The notes beneath the pieces were generated by a model. The model had not been told where the DNA came from, made no database searches, and was given only the letters and a program-made list of their open reading frames with translations. The position numbers and the translations under genes are program-made. From positions 1-52,650 of the forward strand of contig CACFJP010000010.1 in NCBI GenBank assembly GCA_902566635.1: a stretch of DNA of 52,650 nt, read 5' to 3'. This document shows, one piece after another, positions 52,339 through 52,650 of this stretch (its first letter is position 1; every line of letters starts with the position of its first letter). This DNA is from an uncultured Bacteroidota bacterium (GTDB taxonomy: Bacteria; Bacteroidota; Bacteroidia; Flavobacteriales; Flavobacteriaceae).

Positions 52339-52650
52339 ATGAGTATGGAAACCTTTGGTGAAAAAACACAAAAACCAGAAACGATGAGCATAAAAGATGC
52401 TGTTGATAAAGTAATTAAAGGTGAATATGTTTTAGCTCCTTTTCAAAGACCCGATGTTTGGGCTTTAAAAAATCAAAAATCTTTAATTGAATCATTGATT
52501 GAAGGAATTCCAATAGGAAATTTTTTATTAAAGGAATATAAACAGGGCACAGAAAAGAGACAAGTACCTGGAATCAAATTTCCAAATAATGAGGAAGATA
52601 TTAAATATTTGATAATTGATGGTCAACAAAGACTATCATTTTTATCGTGG
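52339..52650 (+). CDS. DUF262 (GmrSD-like / ParB-fold) protein, N-terminal part (runs off the right edge)
   Basis: 104 codons from ATG 52339 to the end. After a short lead, the sequence has SIKDAVDKVIKGEYVLAPFQ followed by RPDVW, then SLIESLIEGIPIGNFLL and the hallmark DGQQR in YLIIDGQQRLSFLSW. This is the start of a DUF262 domain, the ParB-like nucleotidase fold found in GmrS, BrxU and many putative restriction proteins that act on modified DNA. Whether a DUF1524 (HNH) half follows cannot be seen. Codon use is AT-rich (many AAA, ATT and TTA) compared with the his operon, which fits recent transfer. Confidence 0.82.
   Translation, partial: MSMETFGEKTQKPETMSIKDAVDKVIKGEYVLAPFQRPDVWALKNQKSLIESLIEGIPIGNFLLKEYKQGTEKRQVPGIKFPNNEEDIKYLIIDGQQRLSFLSW

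Noticed and set aside
1-52650. CRISPR arrays, tRNA or rRNA genes, insertion sequences, prophage genes
   Set aside because: No regularly spaced repeats, no cloverleaf-like segments, no transposase or integrase frames and no terminal inverted repeats were seen on either strand.

Overview
The window is a stretch of chromosome from a member of the Bacteroidota, most likely a marine-type flavobacterium (Flavobacteriia). The evidence is the flavobacterial -7 promoter box TAnnTTTG upstream of several genes, the LpxC-FabZ fusion, a PorX-type regulator of type IX secretion, an ArgF' (acylornithine) transcarbamylase in place of ornithine transcarbamylase, flavobacterial-type PRODH and PEP carboxylase, and many ATGA gene overlaps. 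The content is almost wholly housekeeping and is densely packed on both strands. No tRNA, rRNA, CRISPR array, IS element or prophage was seen.

Layout. 1-2.3 kb: the start of a NhaC-type antiporter gene and a YceI protein (minus), facing an OB-fold membrane protein and a DUF5777 beta-barrel protein (plus). 2.4-3.8 kb: dihydrolipoyl dehydrogenase. 3.8-12.7 kb: one minus-strand arginine operon, read as leader peptide - GNAT acylglutamate synthase candidate - argG - argC - proC - argD - argF' - argB - argE - argH. 12.8-17.3 kb (plus): pabB, tilS, dsbD. 17.3-19 kb (minus): flavin reductase and two secreted thioredoxin-fold proteins. 19.1-23.6 kb: parE-parC. 23.6-26.3 kb: a lipoprotein and an XRE regulator (minus), then an M14 peptidase and an AsnC regulator (plus). 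26.3-31.9 kb: ppc, aroB, proline dehydrogenase, a DUF4258-like protein, tsaE. 31.9-34.7 kb: porX divergent from an HD-domain phosphohydrolase. 34.7-41 kb: lpxD, lpxC/fabZ, lpxA, efp, sucD, fabG, SPFH protein. 41-48.1 kb: the complete histidine operon hisGDCBHAF(IE) with its own leader peptide and attenuator. 48.2-52.2 kb: DUF2461 protein, a conserved small protein, gamma-glutamyltransferase, a tandem NTF2-like secreted protein. 52.3 kb to the end: the start of a DUF262 (GmrSD-like) gene behind a very AT-rich spacer.

The strongest non-obvious signals are two short leader ORFs that gene callers miss. In front of hisG, a 17-residue ORF (MKKHTHIHSLFVLSQTS) is followed by mutually exclusive pause, antiterminator and terminator hairpins, a textbook ribosome-dependent attenuator. 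In front of the arginine operon, a 21-residue ORF carries the run RRPRRP (MVLKRHISFNTRRPRRPFGGI), ends 73 nt before the first structural gene and is followed by competing hairpins and a U8 run. This suggests that arginine synthesis here is controlled by arginyl-tRNA-dependent leader translation. Both leaders sit 4-8 nt behind the same variant promoter box GATATTTG. Other points of note are residues in ArgF' that predict N-succinylornithine as substrate, a four-cysteine motif in the GNAT of the arg operon, a thrice-repeated operator-like motif GTTTACWTTTGYAA around the XRE/M14 divergent promoters, and the possible edge of a defence region at the right end.
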